A DNA stretch of 64,000 nucleotides from Petrosia ficiformis (lineage: Eukaryota; Porifera; Demospongiae; Haplosclerida; Petrosiidae): NCBI GenBank assembly GCA_947044365.1, contig OX345642.1:6177507-6241506 (forward strand), in the 5' to 3' direction. The notes under the pieces are model-generated. The model was not told the origin of the DNA. It saw only the letters and a list, made by a program, of their open reading frames with translations, and did no database searches. Of this stretch, positions 37,801 through 52,000 are shown one piece after another. Every line of letters begins with the position of its first letter. Within the stretch, counting starts at the first letter, position 1. The translations under genes and the position numbers were made by a program.

Positions 37801-40418
37801 ATTAATATAATAAGACTATGGTGGAAGGCTAGTGTAGGTTGAGTGATGTTGTCAAAGATTGTATTTCTAAATTCTATTGTTTGTCCTGAAGGTGTGTTAT
37901 ATTAATTTTAGCAAGGCCAAATTAAAAATATTAAATACTAATAAATATGTCACAGTTCGTCCTATAGATCACAGATGCTTTTTCCATACATCACCTCATA
38001 AACTGTATTATAATTATAATTGCCATAAATAACAGCATTGGATATAATGTTTCTTTAAGTACATATACATGTACATGCATATATAGCGACAGTGTACATA
38101 ATTGCACTATTGTAGGTAAAGGACATTTTAAAGGCTCAACACACAGAGATGATTCGAGAAATGAAAGCCACAATGGAAGTGAAATTCCAAAAGGTTAGAA
38201 TCAGTTGAACGAGGCAGTAAATTATTTCTTTATCTATATAAATACATTATGTTGTGATAAATGCATAATGTACATGTATATTATGAATTAGCTAAACATT
38301 CATAATATGAAACGATGTGCTGTCAGTCTAAGTTTGGTGCTACAAAGAGCAATGGAGTACCAATCTTTAGTACAAATACACTGAAGCATTCACTATTCAA
38401 GTTACCTATATATTACATGTATTACTTGTAAGTAGTAAGTATTGTCTGCTTTAAATTAGGAACTGGATGCTGAAAGAAGACAACATTTAGACAAAATGAA
38501 TAAGAATGAAACAGATCATCACTACCAGTTGAAACAGGTATACATTAATATGTATAAATTAGTTTTATTATTATTATTTCACTGTACTAGCTTGAACTTA
38601 ACCATCAAAAAATGAGAAATCAGTATGACAGTCAAATATCACAATTGCAACAAGAGCTCACTCATGAACAAGTACAATTATTATACATACCTACTGTATA
38701 TGGGAAGACCTTTAAATATAGGATACCATGTATCATAGACATAAATTAAAACATTCATGTTAATCATAGAACAAGGGGGAAATCTGTGATGCATTGTTCC
38801 ACTCTCTATAAGCTATTGCGTAGAGATAAGACTCTCAGGTATCACTTGTAAGAAAGCATAATATTTTTAATGTTTTGCCATTATAGGCCTAATAACTCTA
38901 GAAATAACATTTGTATTATACTGAATACTATTTTCTGCTATTCTACTTTCTTGTAACACCAGTACACAAATTCCATCACTATTAATTTTATTTTACATAC
39001 ATACATGCATACCATATATATATAGTATGATGGTGACATCATCCCATCCCTTTGATGTGGTGAGTTCTATATATTGTATATAGACCTTCCGTGCACACTA
39101 TGCAGGAGATGTCACCATCATACAATATATTGTATATAGTATGCTAACAGGTCCTATATACAAAATAGAGGACCCTAATTTTTGTGTCCTCGGATGTGAT
39201 ATAGACCTCGTGGCTCAGGCTATATCACATCCTCGGACACAAAACTCAGGTCCTATATTTTGTATACAGGACCTGTTAGCATACTATATATATTACATAT
39301 ATATATATATATACCTACTTATTACATAGCTAGTATACATATATACCATACATACACATACATAGTGTAAATTCATTGTTAAAAATGATTCATTGTTCTT
39401 GTATAATCTGATGAAAATTAAACCATGAAATACATTGTAAATTATATACATTGTAAATTATATAGTGATTTTGCATAGCTATAACACAACTAATTTCCAA
39501 TTTATGGTACACTTCATGCATTCACATACTCACTTGTACATTCTTAAGTTTACAGACTAAACTGTAACTAGTTTGTTTAAATTTCAGAAAACATTAGATT
39601 CAGAAGTCATGAGACATATTTCTCAAGAAAAAGAACAAGCTTTACAATTAAAAGATTGTCAGACACAATTAACAGAACACAAAGCAAAACTACAAGACTA
39701 CATTACAGATTTGTCCAAGTTGAGAAAAGAGATGGAATTGTTGAAAGCACAGAATGAAGGATATGTCAAGCAAACACTGGATTTCCAGACCAAACTAAAT
39801 TCAGCTTACAAAGAGGTAATTATATGTTATTTCTTTAGAGCAAGACTTAAGCTATACTACAAGTCTTTGATATTGAGGAATGAAATGTGAGAGATAGCCA
39901 TACATATTATAAATTTAAAGTATTTACATGACTAGGTAATATTATGAGGAGAAAAATTAAAAGAGAAAGACATGTCATGGACTAGCTAAAGTTTGAACTC
40001 AGAATCTTCTGATTGCTAAGTTACTGGAGCCAGTTTGAGGAAGAGACAAATGCCTAAACAAATGCCTACTACTTAGTAAGGTGAATTTGCCTAGCCTAAG
40101 TAGTAGACATTTGTCTAGGCATTTGTGAATGAAATGATCTTCCTCAACCACGCTCCTGAGGCTCAGATAATAGAGCATCTGACTAGCTGGTATTGGATTC
40201 TTACTTTCTCATACATATTATACGTTGCTCTAGGACTATAGATGAAGATAAAACTTGCTTTGAAACTAACCTGCTAGATACACTATAGAACAGACATATG
40301 TGATTTATTGTGAGTGTTAACTTGTATGTTCATTTTACTTTGCTAGATATCAAATTTGCAAGTAACAGTTGAAATACAGTGCAAAGAAAGAAATGAATTA
40401 ATGGAGAAACTAAAGTAA
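34816..40418 (+). CDS. LEKR1: Leucine/glutamate/lysine-rich coiled-coil protein, LEKR1-like
   Basis: Eleven exons: 34816-35081, 35623-35960, 36227-36308, 36379-36447, 36962-37109, 37677-37775, 38116-38193, 38460-38537, 38591-38671, 39588-39815 and 40347-40418. They give 512 aa and all phases join. The N-terminus (YVPKKELPEEIKQLPQEET, then CNFCGISYLVHHE) has a CxxC pair and resembles what I recall of vertebrate LEKR1. The rest is almost continuous coiled coil (LQQELKSKEQE, LKQSLQTRDEEIMSLRTEVE, LTEHKAKLQDYITDLSKLRK). LEKR1 is poorly characterised. A coiled-coil protein of this kind could be centrosomal or ciliary, which is inference. The stop is 3 nt into a possible donor (AA|GTAAAC), so a further 3' exon is possible. 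The symbol is tentative; coiled coils align easily by chance, so the N-terminal motif is the main support. Confidence 0.8.
36585..36790. repeat. Three degenerate repeats, each CTGGTTC-like box plus T-rich tail
   Basis: AGCTGAGGGTCCCTGGTTCA, AGCTGAAGGTCCCTTGTTCA and GGCTGAAACTCTCTGGTTCC each precede a T-rich tract of about 40 bp, with a period of about 65-70 bp. The box resembles a tRNA B-box, so these may be old SINE 3' ends in tandem. They lie in a LEKR1-like intron. Confidence 0.6.
39022..39286. mobile_element. Nested fold-back element in a TA-rich tract
   Basis: Two hairpins lie side by side. The first pairs GTATGATGGTGACATC with GATGTCACCATCATAC (39024-39123). The second pairs AGTATGCTAACAGGTCCT with AGGACCTGTTAGCATACT (39138-39285) and contains an inner palindrome, GTGTCCTCGGATGTGATATA with its inverse. 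Both ends run into (TA)n. A related element lies at 60003-60248. Non-coding, in the long LEKR1-like intron between exons 9 and 10. Confidence 0.8.
39985..40130. repeat. tRNA-like fragment and hairpin in the last LEKR1-like intron
   Basis: Around 39990-40040 the minus strand has a B-box-like GAGTTCAAAC after TAGCAATCAGAAGATTCT, suggesting a SINE remnant. Next to it, ACAAATGCCTAAACAAATGC (from about 40047) and its near-inverse ending CTAGGCATTTGTG (40126) form a hairpin with arms of about 30 bp around a short loop. Confidence 0.55.
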
Positions 40419-41929
40419 ACTTTCTACATTTATTTCTATTTCCTCTTTATTTTAAGTAATGTTGTTTCTCCAAAATTTCTTTAATGATTACATGACAGAC
40501 ACACAGCGGACAGAACCAACCATGCCCCGTGCCAGAGTCACTCACAGAGCAGAATGTTTCTGAGTAAATTTTCAATTTGGGCCACCTACTTGAACAGTTA
40601 TAGTGTTTAACTTGGGCTCCTTCCTGAAACTGTTTAGATTATTTAGGAATAGTATAATACAAACTCTCCCTCAGATGGTGGGCCTGGCACTGGCAGACTA
40701 TGCAGTTAATAGCATAGAGCATAGAGCATAATGCTGGCAATAGGCTGAATAGCCTAGCTCAAGTACAGAATGCATAGCTACTTCAAGTTCTGCCGAAAAC
40801 GAAATTGTCAAAGTAATTCATTGATTGGTCAATACATGCAGTTGCAAGGAATTTGCATGATCATGCTGTTGATGCCATAATATTTACTTGAAACCCTATT
40901 TTGTTATCCTGCCCATATAATAATAATTCCTAGAACTTAACTGCATGCCATCAACAAATGGTATAAAGTATTTGTTCTGACATTCACATACTTGTAGTCA
41001 AAACCTGCATCATAACAATTAAAATTTACACAACTAGTCTGAACCAGCTGACGAATCATAGGCATAAGTATCATTATCATTAATATTTTCATTAAATACA
41101 ATTAGAGGAAATTACACACTCTTCATGTATGCATGAAATTTCTTATTGCCCCTTTGTATACAACACACAGATCTTGCCCCTCTTGGCAATAAGTATATAG
41201 TTGAAGGTCCAGATCTCTTGGAAAGCAGCAAGAATTAACATGCTTATAAATTACAATTAAATTTTTATGTTAATGATAATAAAGATCTATTTATAACATC
41301 CAATAAATCTGTCTTGCCAGTCTGTGCCAACAGGCAAGACAGAGTTGGGACTCAGTAAGGTTCATGAAGTATATATAGTTTACTTTAATTATGTTTAATT
41401 TACTAATAGCACTTTATAGCTATATATAATTATTTAATACATGAAATGTTACAACACTACAGTTGATGCATTGCTAAAAAAAGTGTTATTATAATAAATT
41501 ATGGTATATACATTAGATATATTTTATGCATTTTAATAATGGAACATAGAATTAGTCCAAAAAAGATATATATAAATTATATATATTATATAGAAAGAAA
41601 ATATCCCCCTGGCCATAAAAATACTTTTATGTCTAGCTACTACATTGATGTAATTAATAGTCTAGCCAACTGGTGTGCTGACACCGTTTTGGGACTAAAT
41701 TCCATTACTAATTTAGGCCAATTTATACACGTCAATTAGTGACGTCAGACATCAAGAACCGGATCCTACTATAATAATAATTATTATGGTAGGATCCGGT
41801 ATATACACGGACTCTTGACCAAATGATATCACTCTCCGTAATTCATCAGACAGAAAACTATATATAGCTACAACTGATTACTATCCTGTGTTATACTAAC
41901 ACTCGATAGCTAGACAGCAATCCACAGTA
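40419..41929. other. Intergenic region upstream of the modular receptor gene
   Basis: No gene recognised. It contains a 43-bp near-perfect palindrome (41758-41800), ACCGGATCCTAC...GTAGGATCCGGT, with one mismatch in the arms. The last 100 bp (41838-41930, including AATTCATCAGACAGAA) resemble 54405-54480 upstream of the single-module paralogue, so this is probably a shared promoter/5' UTR. Confidence 0.65.
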
Positions 41930-44900
41930 ATGATGGTCGACAAATTCATGATTGGATATGTGCAACTAGTACTGCTTGCATTATTACAACATAGTGAGTT
42001 AAAATTCTTGATTAGATATATAGTTTATAAATGTAATACTATATTATCAAAGCACTAAAACTTCTAAGTTGATGTATGTAATGTAAATTAGCTGACATAA
42101 TGTATGTGTTAAATTATGTTAGTGCATTCAATATACAAGTACTATAATTACAGTGTTTTTCGATCAAATTTAATTTATGCATGAATATAGATGCTCCAAG
42201 AACATGTACCCCATGGACACAATATTCCATAACATTAGCATAATCACTGACAGAACAGGAGACTATCAGACAGTTTCTGAATGAGTGACATACACAACAC
42301 CCTATCATATTTCATCCACTACATTCTTACTTCTGAACTGGATGTGAACCATCCAGGCCACTTCTTTGGCTTTCATCCCCGTAATTATAGATATGACTTC
42401 ATACCATTTTCTTCTACACATAAAAATGCTATGTTTTGAAAATACTACAGTTCGCTCCAAAATTATAAACACTTGCCAAAAAATGATGGCTATTTCTAAA
42501 CTGAAGTCACAGGAATTACGGACACTGCAGCTGTGAGCTACATTAGCCTCTGCAAGGAATGCATATATTCTTTGTGAATGAATTTAAGCTGTTTGGAAAT
42601 ATTTAAAATAGATTTTAAGTTGATTTCTGAATTTTTTTACACAGACAGACAGACAGACAAAACTGATCACTTAACCCCCTGCACATATACTGTAGGAGGT
42701 AATAAAAGTCAATTGTATAAAGAACAAACAGAGCAATTATTAGTGTAATAGAGACCTTATTGCCTTAGCACTATGATTAAAATCTACACATTTAATATAT
42801 CGGGATACAATCACTGAAACAGGAGAAAAGTATTCACTGTAAGGTTATTTCAACCCTTAGCTTAGCTAGCTAGCTAGCACTAGCTACCTCACTGTTAAAA
42901 TTTTTTATCCCCCATTTGGTTACGTGAGTTTCAATACAATATTAATAATATGTTCCTGAGACTACATTGATTTCTTTACTTGCAAGGTAGTGTTTAAAAG
43001 TAGTAATTTATTTCTTGGTTAGTATATGTAAGATACATGCCATAACGAAGATTGGTACAATACAATGTACTTGAAATATCTGCAGAGTACAACGGATGTT
43101 ATTTGTTATTATTGTTATGAACTGTGACTTGTAAATATTACCTATATAGCAGGAATTAAGTTGGTCATTTAGAATTCATGCCACAGATACTTTGTACTAA
43201 TTATAGTTGAATCACTATAATTTTAAAGTGCTGTCTACTCAAATTTCATTTCAAACATTTAGTATAATTTAATGCGTAATTGTATCTGGCCATCAAAATT
43301 CCAATACTTGGTGCATATTATGTCATAGTAACATACATGCATGTAGCCACAACATCCTCTATAAACAATTGACAAACTAATAAAATTAAAACTCATGCTA
43401 TTCCTTGCAACTGTACTAACCAATAAATTGGTTATTTTAACAATTTATTTTTTGCAGTGATAATAGAAGACAAACATGTATCAAATACCTGTTAATTAAT
43501 TTCATTAATTTCATATTATAGTAGTGTTGTTTTAGTTCAACAAAAATTACTAATGTTAGTTCCAGTTATGGTATGCCTGGATTCTCTAACTTTTAATTTA
43601 GTTACTGTTTAATTACCTAAAGTAATATTGGGCTTACTAAAAGGGTTTTAGTTTTAGTTAACTAACTATATAAAAGTGTCTGTCATTGGCCAATTTTCAT
43701 TTTAGTTAGTTATAGTTGTTGCAGTAGGCATGTTATTACAGTCTCATTAATTAAATGACAAAATGACTTACTAAAAAAGGTTTTGAGTTATAGTTATAGT
43801 TAACTAAAACAACACTAATATTTATCATGCCTATACTTGGAAACTGAATATAAACAGAGAAAATACCAGTACACATGAATGCATTTTCATGTGATACCTT
43901 CAAATACCATTTTTATGAATATGACAACAAACACAGCTTTATATTTTCTTTTTGTATGCTACAATTACTTATATTTTCTTCACCATGTAGTATTACAAAT
44001 AAGAGTAGCACAATTGTTATTACATACATGCTAGAGTTACATAATTATTGGATTTTTTAGCATACAGGATCAAGAAAGTAATATAATTATGTTAAAATAT
44101 CTCAGAGATATATGTAACAATTATAATCAATTATCATGCCTAATATCTCATATTAGATGCACAAAGAAGGTTTGGAAACCTACCTTGACTCAATTAACAT
44201 ACTTATTCTCTTTCTTTGTAGACAGCATAAGGATATTGAAGTTACAATTATTAGATTATAATTACATAACAATTAGTTGGTTGTTCAGGATACATACATC
44301 CTGAACAACCAACTAATTGTTTAATATTTGGAACTGTACCAACATAATTGTACAATTCTATTTTTGCAGTGTATAATAAGCTTGTACAATAAAACTATAA
44401 TTCTTAGGAATCTAATGCAATAGGCATCCTTACCAAACATTTTCCTCATATATCTTTTAATAAATGTTTAGTTGGAGTTTCTATGCATGCATGAGTTCAC
44501 TGTAAATAGTAATATTAATGAGGAACAAACATAACAGCTTTCCAACAAAGAAAATTATGTGGTGTGTATTCTTTTGTTCAGCATCAACAATTGCAATCAG
44601 CTGTTCCTCTAATGGTGGTGATCGATGTTTAGGTAATAGTAACTACTGTTCTGGAAGTTACTATACTGGATCAACCTGTATTGATGGATATTGTCGATGT
44701 CCTAGTAATATTAACAGGAATCCTTGCACATGTCTTGGTAAGAATTAAGGTTAAATACCTCTCTATTATACCTTCTTGTCTCATCTAACAGCCCATGTGG
44801 GAGGTTGTGAAATAGAGGAGGGAGCTGGTATACGTGTTGGCACTCCAACATATGATGGATCTTCCCAGACCACATACAGCTGTGTTTCTGGTGTTCGTAA

Positions 44901-47900
44901 TCAGTATGAAGTTCATGTGATCAGCAACTATGAAAGTGACGGACAACATGGATTTGGTCTAACTCGTACCACTGGTACAACAGATGTAAATCTGAATGTT
45001 GCTGGTAATGGTAGTATACCACTGGTTTTGGTGTTTGTATCTTATGAACCTGTCAATTGGAGACTGCAAGTACCTATTGGAGTTGTCATTGACACTGTTT
45101 TGATAGTGAGTCAATGATAGCAAGTAGCTCTAATATAATTAAAGTGTACCCGTTTTTAGGATACTGCTGATAATTTGCAGTATATGATTAATTAGCAAGC
45201 TAACCTTTTTATTATCTATAAACAAGAAGAGTCTGGAGCATGATAGTCATGGCCAAAAACATTTGCATGTTTCACATCAAGTCATGCATACTGTTTGTAC
45301 AATTATGTCAATTTTACCAATGCTTTATACAGCTTAGTGTAGGAAATGGTTTTTTGTTGGCAACAATTGAGGTAATTAAGTTATGGGAAGTTTCATTTAT
45401 TCCACAATAGTCCACAAGAACATATCTCTTGTACAATGTGTGGACCTACATACTTGTATAGACATTATAGATTATTTTACTATAATTCCATTCAGAGTTC
45501 ATACTACATTGATGATAGCACTGTCACATATTCATCTGGTAAAGTAGAGAATTTTGAGAAACTAACATATCAAACACTTCCCTATGGATATGGTAAAGAT
45601 ACAGGTGGTGGTAAAACTCTGGACATGTTGAAGACGATAGTAAATAGATTTGGCTCAGTGTACTCATTCAGTGGATCATATCGTGCTAATGCTTGGACAC
45701 TGAATATAAATAGAGAGAATACTTATGTAAACTATAGCCCATCCAGTGTAACACCCTCACAGACCATCCTTACAGGTAGTTATATCATAAACTTTAAGAA
45801 ATGATACATGTTATAATAGTGTTTAACAAAGTGTAATGTTGATATGAGTATAAGTGAATGGTAACATTTAAGATTGCAATTCCAAAAGGTATGTAAACAG
45901 AGGGGAGATGTAAATTGCCATAGAAGTATCAAAATTGGGATTGTACCTTGAAGGTATTTGATTACACGATCAATCATACTCTTTAATACTGTAATTATTA
46001 TGGCCCGTAGGGCCATCTCTATAATTGCTTTCCACGGGGTTTAATGTATATATATATATTATTTCTAGCCTGTTACTATGTTGTTGCTATGTGTTATATT
46101 TCAACTATAAGGAAGTTATAGACCGGTTTATAACTTCCCAGTTTCGCTGACTTTCGCAGACGCTGTAACCAAGGTAATAGTATAGCGCATGCGTAAATTA
46201 GAAAATTGTGTGGGCGGGGCTTTGCAGAAACAACTGTTGATAACTCTTGCATTTTACAAGATTCAAGATTGTAATTACTTTTACTGGTGAGTTGAAGTGT
46301 TAAGAAAGCTACAGATGTGAAATTCATGCTTCGTTAGTTGCAGAAGAACAGCAAGGCGAATGTATGAAACGTCTCGGGCTACGCCCACACTCTGGCTAAG
46401 CTTCATAACTTCCGTATTTTTAACAGTACAGACTTTTAACTTGTTTGAATGTATAGAAGAACTTCTAAGAACGTCATACATATCAACATTATCCTTCATT
46501 AGTTGCTGGAAGGTAGCAAGGCGAATGTTTGAATTGAAGTGAGTGGCTAGAAAACAGTTATAAAATGGGCGTACGGTTTATAACAGAATTCTAAGCCCGC
46601 CCACTCAGGCGTGCCGCCCTCGTTGCTAGGGCTTAGAATTCTGTTATAAACCGTACGCCCATTTTATAACTATAACATATAAATTATAATTATATATATG
46701 TTTGTGTCACTTGCGCGACTATGCGTTGTATACGTAGTTAAGGAAGTTGCGTCATTCCCGGGGGCTCGAGCGCTTGGTCAATTAATGGGCGTGGCGTGTA
46801 AAAGAACCCGCGTTCGAGGCTCTTCGAGCAGCTAGGAAGACTCAGAAACTGCTAATAACTGTTGTATACAGCAGAGAAACAGTATAAATATTATGCAAGA
46901 ATCTTTAACAAGTAAGTATGATAAGTTGTTAAGTTTCAGATATGAGGAAGTCATTTAGAACCTTGTACGAATACTTCAGTCAGTTCGTCAAAGATCTGTG
47001 TATTTAGACTGCAATCCACTTACTTCTTCAGGCCCCAGCTTTCGAGTACACAGAAAGGTAGAGACACTAGCGCCATCAGCAATGCTTAAAACATAGTTAT
47101 CACAAAGCAAATATAGGGATGTTTTTTTTCTCTATATACACTTGTTCAGACAGTAATAATTATTGTGAACTGTGAGACAAACAGTTTAGTTTTAATAGTA
47201 TTCTCAAGTACTTATCAGAGAATGTAGAATATGTGCTTTTGTTTCCTAAGCAGTATATAACTGATTTATTATCCTTCAAGATAATGCAACATGGGCATGC
47301 ACATATCAAATGTTTCCTTTGCTGTTTCCTCACATTCTCAGTACAGCATTTTAGTCGTCTATATATAATTAAATTAATATGTATATATATACATATATAT
47401 ATATATAGAAAAACATGAACAGCTTGCAAAAAAAACAAAATTGTGTGTTATTACAATTATTCTTTTAGCATCATCATCACATTCTGCAATTACTACTAAA
47501 ACTAAAACTTCAGCTTGTATTTCACCATCACCAGAAACTGAGGTAAATTTAAACATTGTATAACACAAATGTTATAGCTACTGTCATCATACCTACGTTC
47601 AGATGTCAGATGAGTCCAGCTGTTCCTCTAGTGTTGGTGATCAATGTTTAGGTAATAGTAACTACTGTTCTGGAAGTTACTATACTGGATCAACCTGTAT
47701 TGATGGATATTGTCGATGTCCTGGTAATATTAACAGGGATCCTTGCACATGTCTTGGTAAGAATTAAGGTTAAATACCTCTCTATTATATCTCCTTGTCT
47801 CATCTAACAGCCCGTGTGGGAGGTTGTGAAATAGAGGAGGGAGCTGGTATACGTGTTGGCACTCCAACATATGATGGATCTTCCCAAACCACATACAGCT

Positions 47901-48966
47901 GTGTTTCTGGTGTTCATAGTCAGTATGAAGTTCATGTGATCAGCAACTATGAAAGTGACGGACAACATGGATTTGGTCTAACTCGTACCACTGGTACAAC
48001 AGATGTAAATCTGAATGTTGATGGTAGTAGTAGTATACCACTGGTTTTAGTGTTTGTGTCTTATGAACCTGTCAATTGGAGACTGCAAGTACCTATTGGA
48101 GTTGTCATTGACACTGTTTTGATAGTGAGTCGGTGGTAGCAAGTAGCTCTAATAAAATTAAAGTGTACTCGTTTTTAGGATACTAATTGTTGATCCCAGC
48201 TATCATGAATTTATGACATGTCTGTTGATAATTTACAGTATATAATTAATTAGCAAACTAACCTTTTTCTGTCTATATATAAGGAAGTAGAGTCTGGAGC
48301 ATGATAGTCATGGCCTAAAGCATTTGCATGTTTCACATCAAGTCATGCCTTTTATTTCAATGCTTTATACAACTCAGTGTAGGAAATGGTCAACAATTGA
48401 TGTAATTAAGTTATGGGAAGTTTCATTTATTCCACAACGGTCCACAAGAACATATCTCTTGTACAATGTGTGGACCTACATACTTGTATAGACGTTATAG
48501 ATTATTTTACTATAATTCCATTCAGAGTTCATACTACATTGATGATAGCACTGTCACATATTCTTCTGGTAAAGTAGAGAATTTTGAGAAACTAACATAT
48601 CAAACACTTCCCTGTGGATATGGTAAAGATACAGGTGGTTGTAAAACTCTGGACATATTGCAGACAGTAGTAAATAGATTTGGCTCAGTGTACTCATTCA
48701 GTGGATCATATCGTGCTAATACTTGGACATTGAATATTGACAGAGAGAATTCTGTTCGAATCTGTAACCCATCCAGTGTAACACCCTCACAGACCATCTT
48801 TACAGGTATATAGTTATATCTTGAAGTCTAAATAACATAATGTGTAATGTTTATAAAGTGGACGGTTAACATGTTAGACTCATATACATACTCTATTTAT
48901 AATATACTAATATATAATATATATAATTATATATACGTATATATATATTATATATATATATATATA

Positions 48967-49002
<36 letters not shown>

Positions 49003-52000
49003 TATATATATATATAACTGCGGCACATACAATTTTCACTATGCAACAAATGTACTATTTATTAAGCTCAGCTTATTAGTATTCCAATATCTTAATATAG
49101 GATCTGAAACTTTCCAGTTGCGAAGTAGTAGTTAACACACTACCCCACTGCCTTGCTCAGTACTTGCTTTAGGTCCTTCTAATGAAAGAGTTATGTTCAC
49201 ATCATCACAACTATAACAAAAGCTTGTTGGCCTTTTGGATAGACCAACATACCATAATGAAAATCACTTTATCATGACTATCATCTATTTGCTACTAAAA
49301 TTTAATTTTCTATGCAACCATACCATAAAAGCATTAAAATATTTCTCTGATCACTTTGAAATGGAACAGAGATTGCTGAATATGCTAATAAAATTTAATA
49401 TTAATCATAGCTAAATTAACAAGTTTTAATCAATGAGTTCGTTTCTAAAATGAATGAACGATTTGAAAAGACAGAATTAGCTATCATGAAAGTTAATAAT
49501 AATTTAGGAAGGTATTTAATGATATTGTTAACTTTAAAACAGACAGTTCATTTTTAATCAAAAAATACAGTTTGTTCCTTAAATGATATATTTTTAACTC
49601 ATTACAAGAGCTATATGTTTTCTTCGCTCTTTCTTTATCTTTCAACACACCATTTTAGTCTCATATTTTGTAATTAAATTATATACATAGAGATGATCTC
49701 CTCACTTTACCGAGTTCATTGTAAATGTTATGAAAAGTCATGAATAGTTTTGCAAAGAAGATGATCGTCCTGACTTTGCAGAGTTTATTGCATAAATGTT
49801 GTAAAAAACATGAACAGTTTACAGAGAAAAGAACAATTGTGTGTTATTATAATTATTCTTTCAGATTCTGCAATTACTACTACAACTTCAGCTGGTGTTT
49901 CACCATCTCCAGAAACTGAGGTGAATTTAAAAGTTGTATAGCACAAATGCTATAGCTACTGTCATCATACCTCCTCCATTCAGATATCAGATGAGTCTAT
50001 CTGTCTCTCTAATGTTGGTGATGAATGTTTAGATGGCGACTACTGTTCTGGAAGTTACTCTATTGGAGCAACTTGTGTTGATGGATATTGTCGATGTCTT
50101 GGAAATGTTAACAGGAATCCTTGCACATGTCTTGGTAGATACAAACATATTTATATACCTCATTTGTCTTACTCATTATTTCTTGTTTCATTACATGATA
50201 GCTCGTGTAGCTTGTTGTGAAGTAGAAGAGGGAGATGACTTACATATAGGCACTGCAGCATATGAAGGTTCTTCCCAAACCACATACAGCTGTGTTTCTG
50301 GTGTTCGTAGTCAGTATGAAGTTCATGTGATCAGCAACTATGAAAGTAATGGACAACATGGATTTGGTCAAACTCGTACCACTGGTATAACAGATGTTAA
50401 TCTGAATGTTGATGGTAATGGTAGTATACCACTGGTTTTGGTGTTTGTGTCCTATGAACCTGTCAACTGGATACTACAAATACCTAGTGGAGTTGTCATT
50501 GATACTGTGATGCTGGTAAGTCAGTAGTAGCATAGCGAGAAATAAATGAAGTGTAGTTCATTCTACAATCCTACTACATTATTATTCGTCCATACAGAGT
50601 TCATACTACATTGATAGTAGTACAGTCACATATTCTCTCAATAAAGTAGAACATTTTGAGAAGCAAACATATCAAGAGGTTCCTGGTGGATATGGTGAAG
50701 ATACTGGTGGTGGAAACACTGTGGACTTGTTGACAGCAGTAATAAATAGATTTGGTTCAGTGTACTCATTCAGTGGATCATATCGTGCTGATTCTTGGAC
50801 ATTGAATATAAACAGAGAGAATACTAGTGTAAACTGTAGGTCTTCCATCCTTACAGGTACATACTGACAACAAGTTTGTTCTATATTTTGGCTCAATATA
50901 TACTTATTGAGAATAATATAGAGATTAAAAAATCAATTCTCCAATCAATTTTCTATTTGAAATAAACTAGACATTTTGACAGCTATTTAGCTATCTACAC
51001 CCAATCATTCAGGATTGTATAGTAATAATTATACTACTATAATGATATACCGGTATATCAGTACTTGTGGTAATGTTTTTCAAAGGAGCATGGTTATGTT
51101 GCTTTAATAATTAGGTGTATAATTTTTAGTCTTCAATGGTCTTTCAGCTGGTAGTAGATTTTAACTATTTATAGCTCTTTTGTTATGTTTCAGTAGTTAC
51201 ACAACTACATGTAGCTACATTTCACTTCAACTATAGTTTGAACATCGTGAATATAGAAAATTTAAGACTTGTGAAGTACGATGTTCTACGGACTGGTATC
51301 AAAACATGACAATAACAGTTTTAAGTATAACCATTTATATAGAAAGACTATTCTGTAAGTGTTATTAACTATAAGTTATGTAATATGGTGGACGTTATTA
51401 TCTATGATGAGTTTGTAAAATAGGGTAGTAACATTCTCCAGCAATACCACTATATATTGTATATACATCTTATAAATTATGGTACTGCCATAAATATCTG
51501 AAGAAACTTTTATGTTCTTTCTTTCAGTATCAAAATCTTCTCCATCCATATCAAACACAACAAGTATAATCAGTGTCACTTTTCCAGTTTTCTTCATCCT
51601 TGCACTAAGTAAGTCACCAAGTAATGTCAGCAATAAAATGATAGTTTCATTATTCATGTTAACACTTATAATTATTAGTGGATATTAGTATCAGCCCACT
51701 ATCTTGTACCATAACTACGTAGCAATTTTCAATCCTTGAAAATATACTGCTTTTGGCAATTCCATAGCTTTGCATTGCTTATGACAACATCAAGATTACG
51801 TGATAGGTTTTTTAGCCCTAGCATCACCCTTAAATGCTGTCCCTGTACTATAATTATTTTATCACTATTCAGACTATAATTATATTATACATCATAAAAT
51901 TTATCATGTATCATTCCTGCCGCTGACAAAAATGGAGAGAGAAGCAGATGCATATTCTTTATAAGTTAAAGTTCAATTTTTTTGGTAAACTATATTATCT

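Noticed and set aside
41539..41739. 66-aa open frame upstream of the three-module gene
   Set aside because: AT-driven, no recognisable feature, and it does not join to the signal-peptide exon.
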